Shown here one piece after another: positions 62,803-64,000 of a DNA stretch of 64,000 nucleotides. This DNA is from Candidatus Fimimorpha excrementavium. GTDB taxonomy: Bacteria; Bacillota; Clostridia; Lachnospirales; Lachnospiraceae. The position numbers and the translations under genes were made by a program. Below the pieces are notes generated by a model, which was not told where the DNA came from, did no database searches, and saw only the letters and a list, made by a program, of their open reading frames with translations. The number at the start of each line of letters is the position of its first letter. The first letter of the stretch is position 1. Where the stretch lies: NCBI GenBank assembly GCA_018710785.1, contig DVJD01000074.1, forward strand, positions 32,011 to 96,010, written 5' to 3'.

Positions 62803-64000
62803 TTATTTTGTTTCCAACAATTTTTCCACACTGACTATTTTCACGCAAAGAGCAAACAGTTTGGCTGCCGTTTCCAGTTCGCTGATGGGCGGATACGTCG
62901 GAGCAATACGGATATTGCTGTCATGCGGATCTTTTCCATATGGATAGGTAGCACCTGCCGGAGTCATAACGACTCCCGCCTTCTTTGCCTTTGCCACAAT
63001 CGCCTTTGCACATCCTTCCATGGCATCAAAGGAAATGAAATATCCTCCCTTTGGCCGTGTCCAGGAACCGATCCCGCAATCGCCCAGTTCCTGATCCAGG
63101 ATGTTCAAAACCATTTCAAATTTTGGTCTTAAAATATTGGCATGAAGTCTCATATGTTCGATCATACCATGGATATCTTTATAAAAGCGAACATGACGAA
63201 GCTGATTTACTTTATCATGACCGATGGTCTGAATCTTCAGCTGTTTTTTAATGTCTACCAGGTTATTTGGGGAAGCAGCCACAGCGGCTACTCCGGAACC
63301 CGGGAAGCTGATTTTGGATGTGGAACAGAACTTATAGACCATATCCGGATTTCCAGCACGCTTACACTCAGCGATAATCTCAATCAGATAATCCTGATCA
63401 TGATCGTACAGATGATGCACGCCGTATGCATTATCCCAATAGATACGGAAATCCTTGGCTGCTGGTTTCAGTCTTGCAAAACGGCGGACGGTCTCGTCGG
63501 AATAGGTGATTCCCTGTGGATTGGAATACTTCGGCACACACCAGATTCCCTTAATCGCCTCATCTTCCGCCACCAGCTGTTCCACCATATCCATGTCAGG
63601 TCCTTCCGGCGTCATCGGCACATTGATCATTTCAATACCGAAATACTCAGTGATTGCAAAATGTCTGTCATATCCGGGTACTGGACAGAGGAACTTCACC
63701 TTATCCAACTTGCACCACGGCGTATTCCCCATTACTCCATGGGTCATGGAACGAGAAATGGTATCATACATCACGTTCAGACTGGAATTTCCATAAATAA
63801 TAATATTGTCCGGATGTACTTCAATCATATCTGCCAACAGTTCCTTTGCCTCAGATATACCGTCAAGCACACCATAGTTGCGGCAATCCGTTCCATCTTC
63901 ACAGGTAAGATCAGAACTGCTGTTTAATACATCCATCATTCCCATGGAAAGATCCAACTGCTCTGCACTGGGCTTTCCCCTTGACATATCCAAAGTCAAA
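62803..64000 (-). CDS. PLP-dependent aminotransferase (aspartate aminotransferase Ic-like), 5' end outside window
   Basis: About 399 codons are present; the start lies beyond base 64000. The first visible residues LTLDMSRGKPSAEQLDLSMG are the typical internal N-terminal segment of this family, so roughly 30 residues are missing. The PLP-binding pattern is clear: GNSSLNVMYDTISR near 70, YSNPQGITYSDETV near 160, WDNAYGVHHLYDH near 190, and the Schiff-base Lys in STSKISFPGSG near 230; the C-terminal substrate Arg lies in NIRIAPTYPP. Probably acts on aspartate or an aromatic amino acid. Confidence 0.88.
   Translation of the reverse strand, partial: LTLDMSRGKPSAEQLDLSMGMMDVLNSSSDLTCEDGTDCRNYGVLDGISEAKELLADMIEVHPDNIIIYGNSSLNVMYDTISRSMTHGVMGNTPWCKLDKVKFLCPVPGYDRHFAITEYFGIEMINVPMTPEGPDMDMVEQLVAEDEAIKGIWCVPKYSNPQGITYSDETVRRFARLKPAAKDFRIYWDNAYGVHHLYDHDQDYLIEIIAECKRAGNPDMVYKFCSTSKISFPGSGVAAVAASPNNLVDIKKQLKIQTIGHDKVNQLRHVRFYKDIHGMIEHMRLHANILRPKFEMVLNILDQELGDCGIGSWTRPKGGYFISFDAMEGCAKAIVAKAKKAGVVMTPAGATYPYGKDPHDSNIRIAPTYPPISELETAAKLFALCVKIVSVEKLLETK

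Overview
The window looks like an ordinary chromosomal segment of a spore-forming Clostridia bacterium, most likely of the family Lachnospiraceae. Pointers are the SCIFF ribosomal peptide and its radical SAM maturase, a TIGR04086-type membrane protein, a YlmC/YmxH sporulation protein, a YqeG HAD phosphatase, a Csp-like subtilase, WhiA and HprK/Crh regulation, and a fused SecDF. Most genes lie on the minus strand in short, tightly packed operons. No rRNA, CRISPR array or prophage was seen.

Layout. 1-6.2 kb: two metallopeptidases, a D-2-hydroxyacid dehydrogenase, a 300-bp palindromic repeat and rarA. 6.2-12.3 kb: operon uvrC-hprK-murB-rapZ-whiA-crh, in which the HPr kinase and a Crh-type HPr lacking the phosphorylatable histidine are co-transcribed. 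12.4-19.9 kb: ftsH, an atypical MurE-like ligase coupled to a TauE/SafE permease, and clpB. 20-21.8 kb: a type II restriction-modification unit of the NgoMIV kind (GCCGGC). 22-25.9 kb: a DUF4091 protein, AlkD-like glycosylase, AI-2E-family permease and the remnant of a thioredoxin-reductase-like gene. 26-31.2 kb: plus-strand MoxR-DUF58-TgpA-like cluster facing a subtilase. 31.4-34.5 kb: a ClpX paralogue, ilvC and ilvN. 34.7-40.4 kb: an amidohydrolase and a pentose-type locus (sugar isomerase, xylulokinase, divergent ROK repressor with matching operator half-sites). 40.4-44.3 kb: a BlaI/BlaR1-like pair, manA and a ROK sugar kinase. 44.5-51.9 kb: yajC, tgt, secDF, scfB, scfA, a TIGR04086 protein and a CARF/DUF1887 (Card1-like) protein. 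52-57.3 kb: aroE, tRNA-Arg(CCG), efp, aroK, yqeG, nrdR, ylmC. 57.4-64 kb: a degenerate group II intron directly behind the prfC terminator, prfC, a broken SGNH-hydrolase locus, a DUF2264 protein and the 3' part of an aminotransferase gene.

The most interesting items are: (1) a stand-alone CARF protein related to the CRISPR ancillary nuclease Card1 whose ExK nuclease residues appear lost; (2) Crh with Glu at position 15 next to its kinase; (3) a MurE-family ligase with an altered DNPR motif coupled to a permease; (4) two large structured repeats or RNA candidates (4.4 kb and 51.9 kb); (5) decaying genes (thioredoxin-reductase fragment, group II intron maturase, SGNH hydrolase). All functions are read from sequence motifs and gene order; no search was run.
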